64,000 nucleotides of DNA from Actinosynnema pretiosum (GTDB lineage: Bacteria; Actinomycetota; Actinomycetes; Mycobacteriales; Pseudonocardiaceae), in contig NZ_JAMTCF010000011.1 of assembly GCF_024171695.1 (NCBI RefSeq), positions 233,498-297,497 on the forward strand, read 5' to 3'. The notes under the pieces were generated by a model. The model searched no databases. It saw nothing but the letters and a program-made list of their open reading frames with translations, and had not been told where the DNA came from. Position 1 is the first letter of the stretch; each line of letters starts with the position of its first letter. This document shows, in pieces, positions 43,846 to 51,363 of the stretch. Made by a program: the position numbers and the translations under genes.

Positions 43846-45066
43846 TCACTCCGGCAACGGCGGCTCCCCGGCTCCCGCGACCTCGGGCCCGTCCCACCGC
43901 CGCAGCGCGGGCGCCACCAGGGCGCCCACCGCCACCGCGCACCACACCACCGCCAGCACCACCCCGGTCTCCCGCAGCCCGACGCCCTCGATCAGCACGC
44001 CGCCCACCAGGGTGCCCAGCGGCACGGCGGTCAGGGTGGCCGAGTTCTGCAACCCCAGCACCCGGCCCCGGAAGCGGTCCGGGACGCGCTCGCTCACCAG
44101 GACCAGCACCATCGCCTGCAGGGGGCCCGCGCCGAAACCGGTCAGGACGGCCGCCGCCAGCAGCAGCGGCGTCGGCGGGAGCAGGGCCAGGCCGACCGTG
44201 CCCAGGGCGGTCACGGCCTGGGTGAGCACGAACACCGACCTGCGGGACAGCCGGGCGCCGAGCGTCGAGTAGGCGATCGAACCGGCGATCCCGCCCACGG
44301 CGAGGAAGGCGATCACCAGGCCGTAGCCGCCGGGCGCGTCCAGGGCGACCATGTGCACGGGCAGCAGGACGTTCTGCAGCGGGGCCAGCACGAGCAGGCT
44401 CGCGGTCACCACGCAGGTCGCGGTCAGCAGCACGCGGTCGCCCGCCAGCACCCGGAAGCCCGCGCCCAGGTCGCGGCGCACCCCCTCGGACGCCTCGCCG
44501 GAGCCCGCGCCCACGCGTGCGGGCAGGGTCGCGGTCACCGCGGCGGCCAAAGCCGAGCACCCCGCCGTCATCCACAGCACGCTCGCCGGGTCCAGCAGCA
44601 CGAGCGCGCCACCGGCCAGCGCCGGGCCCACCACGACCACGATCCCGCTCACGCCCTCGCGCAGCCCGGCCAGCTTCTCCAGCCCGACCCCGGCGGCCGA
44701 GGCCACGTCCGGGGCGAGCGCCTCGCGGGCCGTCATGCCGGGCACGTCGAACAGCGCGCCCGCGACCCCGAGCACCAGGAACCAGGTGACCGTCAGCCCG
44801 GAGACCTGGTCGACCAGGGGGAGCGCGGCCACCGCCAGCGCGGACGCGAGGTCGGCGCCGACCGACGTCCGACGCCTGCCGAACCGGTCGACCACCAGCC
44901 CGCCCGCGACCGCCGCGACCAGCACGGGCAGCGCGCTCACCGCCGCGATCAGCCCGGCCACCGCGGCGTCCCCGGTGCGCACCAGCACCAGCCAGGGCAG
45001 CGCGACGGCGGCCACGGAGTTGCCGAGCATTGATAAGGCGTGGGACAGGAGGTAGCGGATCACCAT
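43846..45066 (-). CDS. btmA: MFS exporter, BtmA/BotT-like
   Basis: A 406-residue major-facilitator transporter with about 12 hydrophobic helices; GGLVVDRFGRRRTSVGADL is the loop 2-3 motif and VPDRFRGRVLGLQNS the corresponding loop of the second half. The MFS_3/enterobactin-exporter-like type is common for natural-product export. Its association with the bottromycin genes makes it the likely efflux and self-protection gene; no separate ribosomal resistance gene is seen. ATG 45066 is chosen over longer readings, which are Arg-rich and lack a ribosome site. Confidence 0.85.
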   Translation of the reverse strand: MVIRYLLSHALSMLGNSVAAVALPWLVLVRTGDAAVAGLIAAVSALPVLVAAVAGGLVVDRFGRRRTSVGADLASALAVAALPLVDQVSGLTVTWFLVLGVAGALFDVPGMTAREALAPDVASAAGVGLEKLAGLREGVSGIVVVVGPALAGGALVLLDPASVLWMTAGCSALAAAVTATLPARVGAGSGEASEGVRRDLGAGFRVLAGDRVLLTATCVVTASLLVLAPLQNVLLPVHMVALDAPGGYGLVIAFLAVGGIAGSIAYSTLGARLSRRSVFVLTQAVTALGTVGLALLPPTPLLLAAAVLTGFGAGPLQAMVLVLVSERVPDRFRGRVLGLQNSATLTAVPLGTLVGGVLIEGVGLRETGVVLAVVWCAVAVGALVAPALRRWDGPEVAGAGEPPLPE

Positions 45067-45159
45067 GCCGCCAATCCTGGCGAAAACCCCGCGGCGGGAG
45101 GTGACCGACGCGCCGCCCGCCACCCCGGAGCACCGCATCCGGTGGTCCACGCGCGCGCA

Positions 45160-45197
45160 CCCGCGTCCCGCCCCGTCATGTGGGGGCGGGACGCGGG
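45160..45197 (-). terminator. Terminator behind the LPMO gene
   Basis: CCCGCGTCCCGCCCC (45160-45174) pairs perfectly with 45183-45197; imperfect pairing continues outward to about 45147 and 45207. It lies beyond the LPMO stop (45234) and just ahead of btmA, insulating the exporter gene. Confidence 0.75.
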
Positions 45198-45233
45198 CGT
45201 GCGCGTGGACCGGTCAGCCGGGAAAGCCCCCGA

Positions 45234-45896
45234 CTAGCCGAAGTTCACGTCGCTGCACCACATGTAGGCCTGGTCCAGGTGCGAGGCCTGCCAGATCGTG
45301 AACACCACGTGGTGCCCCCGGTAGCTGCCGTTGGTCTGGACGTTGAACGTGATGTCCTTGGCGGGCGCGTACTTCCCGGTCTGCGTGACGAAGTCCAGGT
45401 TGCCCCAGCCCAGGCGCTGCGTGGCCGGGTCGAAGCCGTTCTTGCTGACGTAGACCTTGAAGTAGTCCGCGCCGTGGCTGGCCTGGTCGTACAGGTGCAT
45501 CGAGAAGCTGCTGCCGACGTTCGTGGTGCGCCACTTGCCCGGCGTGTTCAGGGAGTTGTTGCGCGCCAGGGCGTTGCTGCACAGCTGCCCGTCCGGGGTG
45601 GCGGCCTGGAAGTTGCCCTTCAGGCCGTCCCGGAGCGCGCTCATCCAGTTCCACATGGTGTCGGCGTTGGCCTGGTACGCCTGGTAGCACGTGGGGTCCT
45701 GCTGCTGCATGGCCGGGTTCGTGTGCTGCGTGCCCCAGTCCTGCCAGCACTGGTAGGCGCGGGTGGCCGGGCCGACGATCGTGCCGTGCGCGGACGCCGA
45801 CGGCGTGGCGACGAAGACGCAGGCCAGGACGCTGACCACGACCGCGATCACGCCGCGCCGTCTGGTCGCGGACCCCGAGGTGGTTCGCGTGCGCAT
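45234..45896 (-). CDS. AA10 lytic polysaccharide monooxygenase
   Basis: A 220-residue exported copper enzyme that oxidatively cleaves crystalline polysaccharide. A signal peptide ends at Ala36, leaving His37 (HGTIVGPATR) as the mature N-terminus and first copper-brace ligand; the second histidine is in YRGHHVVFTIW or SFSMHLYD. Four to five cysteines are placed as in single-domain AA10s. No carbohydrate-binding module is attached. Substrate (chitin or cellulose) is not decided by the protein alone, but a perfect CebR box upstream argues for a cellulose-linked role. ATG 45896. Confidence 0.9.
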   Translation of the reverse strand: MRTRTTSGSATRRRGVIAVVVSVLACVFVATPSASAHGTIVGPATRAYQCWQDWGTQHTNPAMQQQDPTCYQAYQANADTMWNWMSALRDGLKGNFQAATPDGQLCSNALARNNSLNTPGKWRTTNVGSSFSMHLYDQASHGADYFKVYVSKNGFDPATQRLGWGNLDFVTQTGKYAPAKDITFNVQTNGSYRGHHVVFTIWQASHLDQAYMWCSDVNFG

Positions 45897-45938
45897 GGTT
45901 GATCCTCCATTCTCCGTAGGTGTGGCGGCGGCGAATGT

Positions 45939-45952
45939 TGGGAGCGCTCCCA
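45939..45952. promoter_or_regulatory. CebR-type operator
   Basis: TGGGAGCGCTCCCA, a perfect 14-base palindrome identical to the CebR binding site known from Streptomyces cellulose-utilisation genes, lies 43 bases upstream of the LPMO start. It implies repression lifted by cello-oligosaccharides. It is about 160 bases from the divergent gene at 46113. Confidence 0.85.
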
Positions 45953-46112
45953 GTGGTTACCGGGGACACTATCCGTCACAGAGCGAAACTTCAACGAAAC
46001 ACTGAGTGATCAAGTTGCTTTCTTTCCGCCCGCCCGCTCGGTGCGAGCGCATCGGAAGATCCACTACAGTCCACCGGGCACCTCTCGGCTCGGCGAACCA
46101 GGAACCCCTGCC

Positions 46113-47192
46113 ATGGCCCGCTCCGCGCTCCACCGCCTGATCGCGCGCCACGCCCCGCACGCCCCCGCTCGCAGGGGCCTGGTGGACGACGCGGAGGTCA
46201 CCGCCCGCCCCCTCCTGGACGACGTCCTGCGCACCGCCGTCGAAGCGGCCGAGGACGGCTCGTGGCGCCCCGCGTCCCGCCTGCTCGCCACCACCGGCTG
46301 GAACTGGGAGCGCCGCTGGGAGGCGGTGCAGGCGCTGGCCGCGCACGCCGACGAGGCCGACGGCGACTGGATGCAGGACTGGCTGCTGGAGCAGCCGCAC
46401 TCCCCGGACGCCATCACCGCCCACACCGCCTGGCTGCTCACCCACGCCACCGTCCTGCGCCGCGACCGCGCCGCCCCCAAGGCCACCCGCGTCCGAGGCT
46501 TCCGCAGGGCCCTCGTGGCAGCCAGCGACCGAGCAGGCGACGCCGCCCGCCTGGCTCCCGACGACCCCACCCCCTGGGCCCAACAACTCGCGGTGGCGCA
46601 CGGCCTCCACCTCCCCGAGGAGAAATTCGCCCGAGCCTGGAAAGAACTCCTGGACCGCGACCCCCTGCACCGCTCAGGCCACGCCCTGGCCCTGCGCTAC
46701 CGCTGGGACTCCCACCTGACCGGCCGAGTGCCAGGCGCCCGCACCCCGAACCCCACCCCACACCCCGACCGCTACCCCGCAGACTCCTACCCCGAGGCCC
46801 TGGACTTCGCCGACCAGGCAGCGGAATCCTCCCCTTCCCTGTCCTGGCTGCGCCTCCTGGTGGCCGCCCAGGCCGACCACTGGGACGACCCGGCGGTGCC
46901 CGCGTCGATCTCCGCAACCACGGGCTGGCTACGCGACGGAGGCTCCGAAACCCCAGACGCCCGCCACCACCGAGCCGCCCTGGCCCTGGCCCTGGTCCGC
47001 ACCGGCAGACACACCGAGGCCGTGGACCAGTTCCGAGCCCTGGGCAGGCAAGCCGACTCCCCGGTGTGGGACCACGTGGGCCCGACCAAACGAGCCGCGT
47101 TCCTCACCACCAGAGCAGAAGCCTGCCGCAACAGCCCAAGTCCCCGCACTCGCGGGCTGCGGGGCGAGCGCAGCGAGCCCGCAGCCCCCTGA
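46113..47192 (+). CDS. Hypothetical helical protein
   Basis: A 359-residue soluble protein that I do not recognise. It is rich in Trp/Ala/Asp helices with TPR-like spacing (AITAHTAWLLTHATVL, AWKELLDRDPLHRSGHALALRYRWDSHL, ALALALVRTGRHTEAVDQFRALG), and may belong to the actinobacterial DUF4034-like group. No signal peptide. The last ~20 residues (SPRTRGLRGERSEPAAP) are encoded by a palindrome (47154-47163 pairs with 47178-47187), so the C-terminus may be translated repeat DNA. ATG 46113 with AGGAAC upstream. Divergent from the LPMO gene. Confidence 0.6.
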   Translation: MARSALHRLIARHAPHAPARRGLVDDAEVTARPLLDDVLRTAVEAAEDGSWRPASRLLATTGWNWERRWEAVQALAAHADEADGDWMQDWLLEQPHSPDAITAHTAWLLTHATVLRRDRAAPKATRVRGFRRALVAASDRAGDAARLAPDDPTPWAQQLAVAHGLHLPEEKFARAWKELLDRDPLHRSGHALALRYRWDSHLTGRVPGARTPNPTPHPDRYPADSYPEALDFADQAAESSPSLSWLRLLVAAQADHWDDPAVPASISATTGWLRDGGSETPDARHHRAALALALVRTGRHTEAVDQFRALGRQADSPVWDHVGPTKRAAFLTTRAEACRNSPSPRTRGLRGERSEPAAP

Positions 47193-47198
47193 TCCCGC

Positions 47199-47336
47199 GT
47201 CCCTCTTCTCCGTGTGGCCTGGCGCAGCCCGAGCACAGGTGTCAAGACGCCGCCGCACTGAGCGGCAGACTGCCTGGTCATACGGCGTCTTGACGCCTGT
47301 GCTTGCCTGAAAGGAGGCCACACGGAGAAGAGGGAC
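47199..47336. repeat. Nested inverted repeat, 138 bp
   Basis: The outer 22-base arms (47199-47220 and 47315-47336) are perfectly complementary. A second pair inside (47233-47252 and 47283-47302, GCACAGG...) matches in 19 of 20 bases, around a 30-base loop. This is far more structure than a terminator needs. It resembles a small mobile element end pair or a cruciform/attachment structure. No target-site duplication is obvious to me. The rest of the 412-base gap holds the two short repeats listed next. Confidence 0.7.
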
Positions 47337-47442
47337 CCGGACCACCGCAGTGGTACAACCGCACCACCAACCCAACGGTCACCGGCCGGCAGAGCTCGTC
47401 CCCCTCTTTTTTGGAGGCCTGCCCCGCCGGCGAGGCGAGCCC

Positions 47443-47470
47443 TTCAGCTCTTGACTTTCAGCTCTTGACT
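47443..47470 (+). repeat. 14-bp tandem direct repeat with TTGACT
   Basis: TTCAGCTCTTGACT occurs twice in tandem (47443-47456, 47457-47470) and continues with TTCA. Each copy contains TTGACT, a plausible -35 hexamer, upstream of the serine hydrolase gene at 47605. Confidence 0.5.
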
Positions 47471-47497
47471 TTCACCTCCCCCTCCCCGCCCCCCTCA

Positions 47498-47517
47498 GGT
47501 ACAGCAGGCACTACCCC
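47498..47517 (+). promoter_or_regulatory. Shared element A upstream of serine hydrolase
   Basis: GGTACAGCAGGCACTACC is a degenerate copy of the perfect palindrome at 52566-52587. Homology continues on the far side (CCGATCCGGCCAGCC, then GCGGGAT) in the same order as in front of the paralogous gene. It lies about 90 bases before the start. Confidence 0.6.
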
Positions 47518-47604
47518 GATCCGGCCAGCCTGCGGGATCGAACCAACCATCTCCCCACGCCACTCTTGACGGTGTCCGAACAAGCCGATCGAGAGGGGAA
47601 TCCC

Positions 47605-48744
47605 TTGTCCCGCAAACGACTCCTGCTCAGTGCTCTGGTAGCCGCGACCGCAACCGCAACCGCGCTCGCCGCCACCACAACCGCCATCACCCCCATCGCG
47701 CTGGCCAACCAGGAATCCCAGCAGAACGACCGCGCCGTCCGCCAAGGCCTCGAACAACTAGTCACCGCCCACAACTTCCCGTCCGCGATGGCCTCGATCC
47801 GCGAGCGCGACGGCCGCACCCGCTTCCTCGCCCCCCGCGCCGGTGAACGGGTCCCCGTCAACGGCCAGGTCCGGATCGGCAGCGCCAGCAAGATGTTCGT
47901 CAGCGCCGTGATCATGCAACTGGTCGCCGAGGGCAAGGTCGACCTCGACGCCCCGGTCGAGACCTACCTCCCCGACCTCGTCCGAGGCGAGGGCTTCGAC
48001 GGCCGCGAGATCGCCGTCCACCAGCTCCTCCAGCACACCAGCGGCATCCCGGAGTACACCGACGTCGTGGCCGACGACATCCTCGCGATCCAGCACACCT
48101 ACTACGAGCCCCACGACCTCCTCGACGTCGCCCTCGCCCGCCCGCGCACCGTGCCGCAGAACGAGAAGGCCTACTACAGCAACACGAACTACGTCCTCGC
48201 CGGTCTCCTCGTCCAGCGAGTCACCGGCCGCCCGCTCGGCGAGGAGATCACCCGCCGCGTCATCACCCCCCTCGACCTCCGCGAGACCTACTGGCCCACC
48301 GCAGGCGAGGAGCGCATCCGGGAGGCCCACCCGCGCGGCTACCTCGTCAAGGACGGCGCCCGCACCGACATCAGCGACCTCGACCCGTCCTGGGCCTGGT
48401 CGGCGGGCAACCTCGTGGCGTCCCCCAGCGACCTCAACAAGTTCCTGGCCGCGCTCGTCGGCGGACGCCTGGTCGCACCCGAGCAGCTGGCGAGGATGCA
48501 GCAGACCGTCGAGGCCCACAAGTTCCCCACGACCTGGCACTACGGCCTGGGCCTGATGAAGATCGACCTGAGCTGCGGCGGCCACGCCTGGGGCCACGGC
48601 GGCGACATCGACGGCTACGAGACCCGCGACGCGGTCACCGAGGACGGCCGCGCCGCCACCGTGGTCGTGACCGCCCTGCCCGACAGCAACGAGCAGGTCG
48701 AGGCGGTCAACAACGTCCTGGACACCGCGCTCTGCGCCAAGTGA
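47605..48744 (+). CDS. Exported serine hydrolase (beta-lactamase / D-Ala-D-Ala carboxypeptidase-like)
   Basis: A 379-residue penicillin-binding-type hydrolase. A signal peptide (LLLSALVAATATATALAATTTA) precedes the triad motifs SxxK in GSASKMF, YxN in YYSNTNY and HxG-like WGHGGDIDG. Such class-C-fold proteins act on D-Ala-D-Ala peptides or other D-amino-acid substrates in the cell wall. I place the start at TTG 47605 because GAGAGGGGAATCCC precedes it. It is a clear paralogue of the protein at 51360-52481 and shares a promoter element with it. Precise substrate unknown. Confidence 0.85.
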   Translation: MSRKRLLLSALVAATATATALAATTTAITPIALANQESQQNDRAVRQGLEQLVTAHNFPSAMASIRERDGRTRFLAPRAGERVPVNGQVRIGSASKMFVSAVIMQLVAEGKVDLDAPVETYLPDLVRGEGFDGREIAVHQLLQHTSGIPEYTDVVADDILAIQHTYYEPHDLLDVALARPRTVPQNEKAYYSNTNYVLAGLLVQRVTGRPLGEEITRRVITPLDLRETYWPTAGEERIREAHPRGYLVKDGARTDISDLDPSWAWSAGNLVASPSDLNKFLAALVGGRLVAPEQLARMQQTVEAHKFPTTWHYGLGLMKIDLSCGGHAWGHGGDIDGYETRDAVTEDGRAATVVVTALPDSNEQVEAVNNVLDTALCAK

Positions 48745-48750
48745 CCCGAT

Positions 48751-48798
48751 GCCGACGAGTCCGCCCCGCCCGTGCTGCGGCGGGGCGGACTCGTCGGC
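48751..48798. terminator. 20-bp perfect-stem bidirectional terminator
   Basis: GCCGACGAGTCCGCCCCGCC (48751-48770) is exactly complementary to 48779-48798 with an 8-base loop, between two convergent genes that end at 48744 and 48800. Confidence 0.85.
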
Positions 48799-48799
48799 G

Positions 48800-49315
48800 T
48801 CACAGGGGATCCAGGTCGACGATCGCGTCGTACCAAGCGCCTTCCTCGTCGTCCCCCCGCACCGCCGGATCGATCTCCTCGACCCGCGCGAGCAACGCCC
48901 GCAACCCCCAGGACCTGCGCTCGCCGTGCGCCTCGCACGCCCGCAGGAACTCCGCCCTCCGCTCCCCGCTGTCCAGCGGCGGCCCGTTCTCCGGCCCCTC
49001 CTCCAGGTCGAGGATCCGGAACTCCACGAACGCCGCGCTCACCAACCACGAGACCTCGACGAAGCGCGCGACCGACGAGTTGACGAAGTACACCGAAGGT
49101 CGGTAGAAGTCCGCTCCGAGTCCGAACTGCGCGCGCATGACCGGGTGCAACTCCTCCGCCGTGAAGGGCCTCTCGGTGACACCGAGCACCCGCCCGTCGT
49201 CGACCACCGCCCCCAGCTTCCCCGTGCTCGACGGATCACCCCAGTGCCCCAGGTCGTGCAACCGCTGCCAGGGCGCGATCAACCGCCGCTCCTCCACCCG
49301 CCTCACCTCCACCAC
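48800..49315 (-). CDS. SUKH-4-like immunity/hypothetical protein
   Basis: A 171-residue soluble protein. The segment YFVNSSVARFVEVSWLVSAAF and the end LRALLARVEEIDPAVRG...WYDAIVDLDPL resemble the SUKH-4 immunity-protein pattern (conserved vNsS..qF, and an iDP...W element). No toxin gene is adjacent, so it may be an orphan immunity gene. GTG start at 49315; several in-frame GTGs make the exact start uncertain. Codon use is ordinary. Confidence 0.5.
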   Translation of the reverse strand: MVEVRRVEERRLIAPWQRLHDLGHWGDPSSTGKLGAVVDDGRVLGVTERPFTAEELHPVMRAQFGLGADFYRPSVYFVNSSVARFVEVSWLVSAAFVEFRILDLEEGPENGPPLDSGERRAEFLRACEAHGERRSWGLRALLARVEEIDPAVRGDDEEGAWYDAIVDLDPL

Positions 49316-49342
49316 CGCCTCACCTCCACAACCTCCCCACCC

Positions 49343-49996
49343 TCACCCCCGCCCGTCCTCCAAATACCGCAGCACCGCCGTCACCCGCCGATCCGCCCGC
49401 TCGCTCGGCGGCAGGTCCAACTTCGCGAAGATGCTCCGGATGTGCTTGTGCACCGCCCCCTCCGTGATCACCAACCGCTCCGCGATCGCCCCGTTCCCCA
49501 ACCCCTCGGCCATCAGCGCCAGCACGTCCCCCTCCCGAGGGCTCAGCCGCTCCAACCGCCGATCCGCCCGCGACCGCGTCACCAGCTGCGCCACCACCTC
49601 CGGATCGATCGCCGTCCCCCCGCCCGCGACCCGCCGCAGCGCCACCATGAACTCCTCCACCCGCCCCACCCGCTCCTTGAGCAGGTACCCCAACCGCGCC
49701 CCGCCCTGCGCCAGCAGGTCGTCCGCGAACGCCCGCTCCACGTACGCCGACAGCACCAGCACCGCCAGCCCCGGCCTGCGCCTCCTGGCCTCCACCGCCG
49801 CCCGCACCCCCTCGTCCGTGTGCGTGGGCGGCATCCGGACGTCCACGATCGCCACGTCCGGCAGGTGCTCGTCCACCGCCGCCAGGAACGGCTCAGGGCG
49901 GTCGGCGGTGGCCACCACGTCCAAGCCCTCCGCGCGCAGCAGCAGCGCCAAACCCTCGCGCAGCAGGGAATCGTCCTCCGCGATCACGATCCGCAC
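49343..49996 (-). CDS. NarL/LuxR-family response regulator
   Basis: A 217-residue regulator. The receiver domain (RIVIAEDDSLLREGL, phosphoacceptor Asp in AIVDVRMPP, LKERV lysine) is joined to a LuxR-type helix-turn-helix (LSPREGDVLALMAEGLGNGAIAERLVITEGAVHKHIRSIFAKL). GTG start lies inside the end of the sensor kinase gene (13-base overlap). It is the last gene of an operon with a serine hydrolase and its kinase, and it probably binds the palindrome upstream of that operon and the related element at 47498. Confidence 0.9.
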   Translation of the reverse strand: MRIVIAEDDSLLREGLALLLRAEGLDVVATADRPEPFLAAVDEHLPDVAIVDVRMPPTHTDEGVRAAVEARRRRPGLAVLVLSAYVERAFADDLLAQGGARLGYLLKERVGRVEEFMVALRRVAGGGTAIDPEVVAQLVTRSRADRRLERLSPREGDVLALMAEGLGNGAIAERLVITEGAVHKHIRSIFAKLDLPPSERADRRVTAVLRYLEDGRG

Positions 49997-51363
49997 GGCA
50001 GGCTCACCCCCACCGCCGTCGGCCCGCCCACCGGGCTGCTGACCAGCAGCACCCCGTCGTGCGCCTCGACCCGCCGCCGGATGCCGTCCAACCCCGAACC
50101 GCCTCGCGCGTCCGAACCGCCTCGCGCGTCCGAACCGCCTCGCGCGCCTGAACCGCCTCGCGCGCCTGAACCGCCTCGCGCGCCTGAACCGCCTCGCGCG
50201 CCTGAACCGCCCCGCGCGTCCGAACCGCTCCGCGCTTCCGCGCCGCCGCGCCCGTCGTCGGTGATCGTCACCCGCAACCGCCCCTCCCGCTGCTCGATCC
50301 GCACCTCCGCCCGCCGCGCGCCGCTGTGCCTGGCGATGTTCGTCAACGCCTCCGCCACCACGAAGTACGCCGTCGCCTCGACGGACGCCGCACTGCGCAC
50401 CGGAACGTCCGACACGACCGCGCAGGGCACCGGGCAGTTCGCCGCCAGCGCCGCGACCGCGTCGCCCAGCGTCCGGTCGTCCAGCACCGGCGGCAGGATC
50501 GTCCGCACCACCGCCCGCAGCTCGGCAAGCGCTTGCTCGGCGGCCTCCTGCGCCCGGTCGAGCACCGCGTCGGCCGCCGCCGGATCGCGGTGCACCACCC
50601 GCCTCGCCGCGCCCACCAACAAGTTCACCGCCACCAGGTGGTTCTGCGCCCCGTCGTGCAGCGACCGCTCGATCCGCCGCAGCTCCACGGCGTGCGCGTC
50701 CAGCGCCGCCGCGCGCGTGGCGGTCAACCGGATCACCCGCAGCGCCAGGTCCGTGCCCGGCGCCGGACCGAGCAGCGCCCGCCCCACCGCCGCGTGCGCC
50801 CTGGCCAGCACCTGCGGCGCGATCAGCGCCAGCACCGCCCACCCGAGCCCGATCCCGGACACCAGCAGCGCCTCCCGACCGTCGTGCGCCGCCGGGAAGC
50901 CGATCGCCGCGGTGATCTCACCGGGCGGCAGCACGTCCCAGTACAGCGGGAACGCCAGGTCGTGCACCGCGTTGAGCGGCAGCATCACCCCGCCGACCGC
51001 CAGCGCCAACCCGCAGGTCCCGTGCCACGCCAACCACCCCAGCTCACGCGCCGTCGCCCGCACGGACGGCACCACCCCGTCCGGCAGCGGCTCGGCCTCC
51101 ACGACCACGGCCCCCGCGCGCGACAACCGCCCCCGCTCCCGGTCCGCGACTGCCCGCACCGCACGGGAAACGCGGGGCACCAGGGGAATCCCCACGCCCA
51201 CCAGGCACAGCACCGCCACCACCGGCACGAGCGCCAGGACCGCGAAGGCCGCCACCGCCGTGCCCAGCGCGCCCAGCAGCGACCGGAGCCCGTCGACGGG
51301 GGCGCGCAGCAGGCCGCGCCCCGACCCCGAGGGGGACCGGGGCGCGGCGGACCGCTCCGTCAC
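49984..51363 (-). CDS. Sensor histidine kinase with 18-bp repeat expansion
   Basis: A 459-residue membrane kinase. Two pairs of hydrophobic helices in a sensor domain (LVPVVAVLCLVGVGIPLVP; LAWHGTCGLALAVGGVMLPL) are followed by a HisKA_3 dimerisation domain with phospho-His in ERSLHDGAQNHLVAV and a HATPase domain (EALTNIARHSGA, TITDDGRGG ... GLDGIRRRV). Between the DDGRGG and GLDGI motifs, i.e. in the ATP lid, residues ~376-423 are consecutive (G/D)ARGGS repeats. GTGA overlap with the serine hydrolase upstream and overlap with the response regulator mark a single operon. Confidence 0.9.
   Translation of the reverse strand: MTERSAAPRSPSGSGRGLLRAPVDGLRSLLGALGTAVAAFAVLALVPVVAVLCLVGVGIPLVPRVSRAVRAVADRERGRLSRAGAVVVEAEPLPDGVVPSVRATARELGWLAWHGTCGLALAVGGVMLPLNAVHDLAFPLYWDVLPPGEITAAIGFPAAHDGREALLVSGIGLGWAVLALIAPQVLARAHAAVGRALLGPAPGTDLALRVIRLTATRAAALDAHAVELRRIERSLHDGAQNHLVAVNLLVGAARRVVHRDPAAADAVLDRAQEAAEQALAELRAVVRTILPPVLDDRTLGDAVAALAANCPVPCAVVSDVPVRSAASVEATAYFVVAEALTNIARHSGARRAEVRIEQREGRLRVTITDDGRGGAEARSGSDARGGSGARGGSGARGGSGARGGSGARGGSDARGGSDARGGSGLDGIRRRVEAHDGVLLVSSPVGGPTAVGVSLPCGS
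50095..50238. repeat. 18-bp tandem repeat (8 units) inside the kinase gene
   Basis: Seven near-identical 18-base units (consensus (C/T)GAACCGCCTCGCGCG(C/T)C) run from 50095 to 50220 and a diverged eighth reaches 50238. Each unit encodes six residues, so changes in copy number keep the reading frame. Confidence 0.9.

Noticed and set aside
47154-47336. CRISPR array or tRNA-like structure
   Set aside because: There are only inverted pairs, no regularly spaced direct repeats, and no tRNA cloverleaf or anticodon arm.
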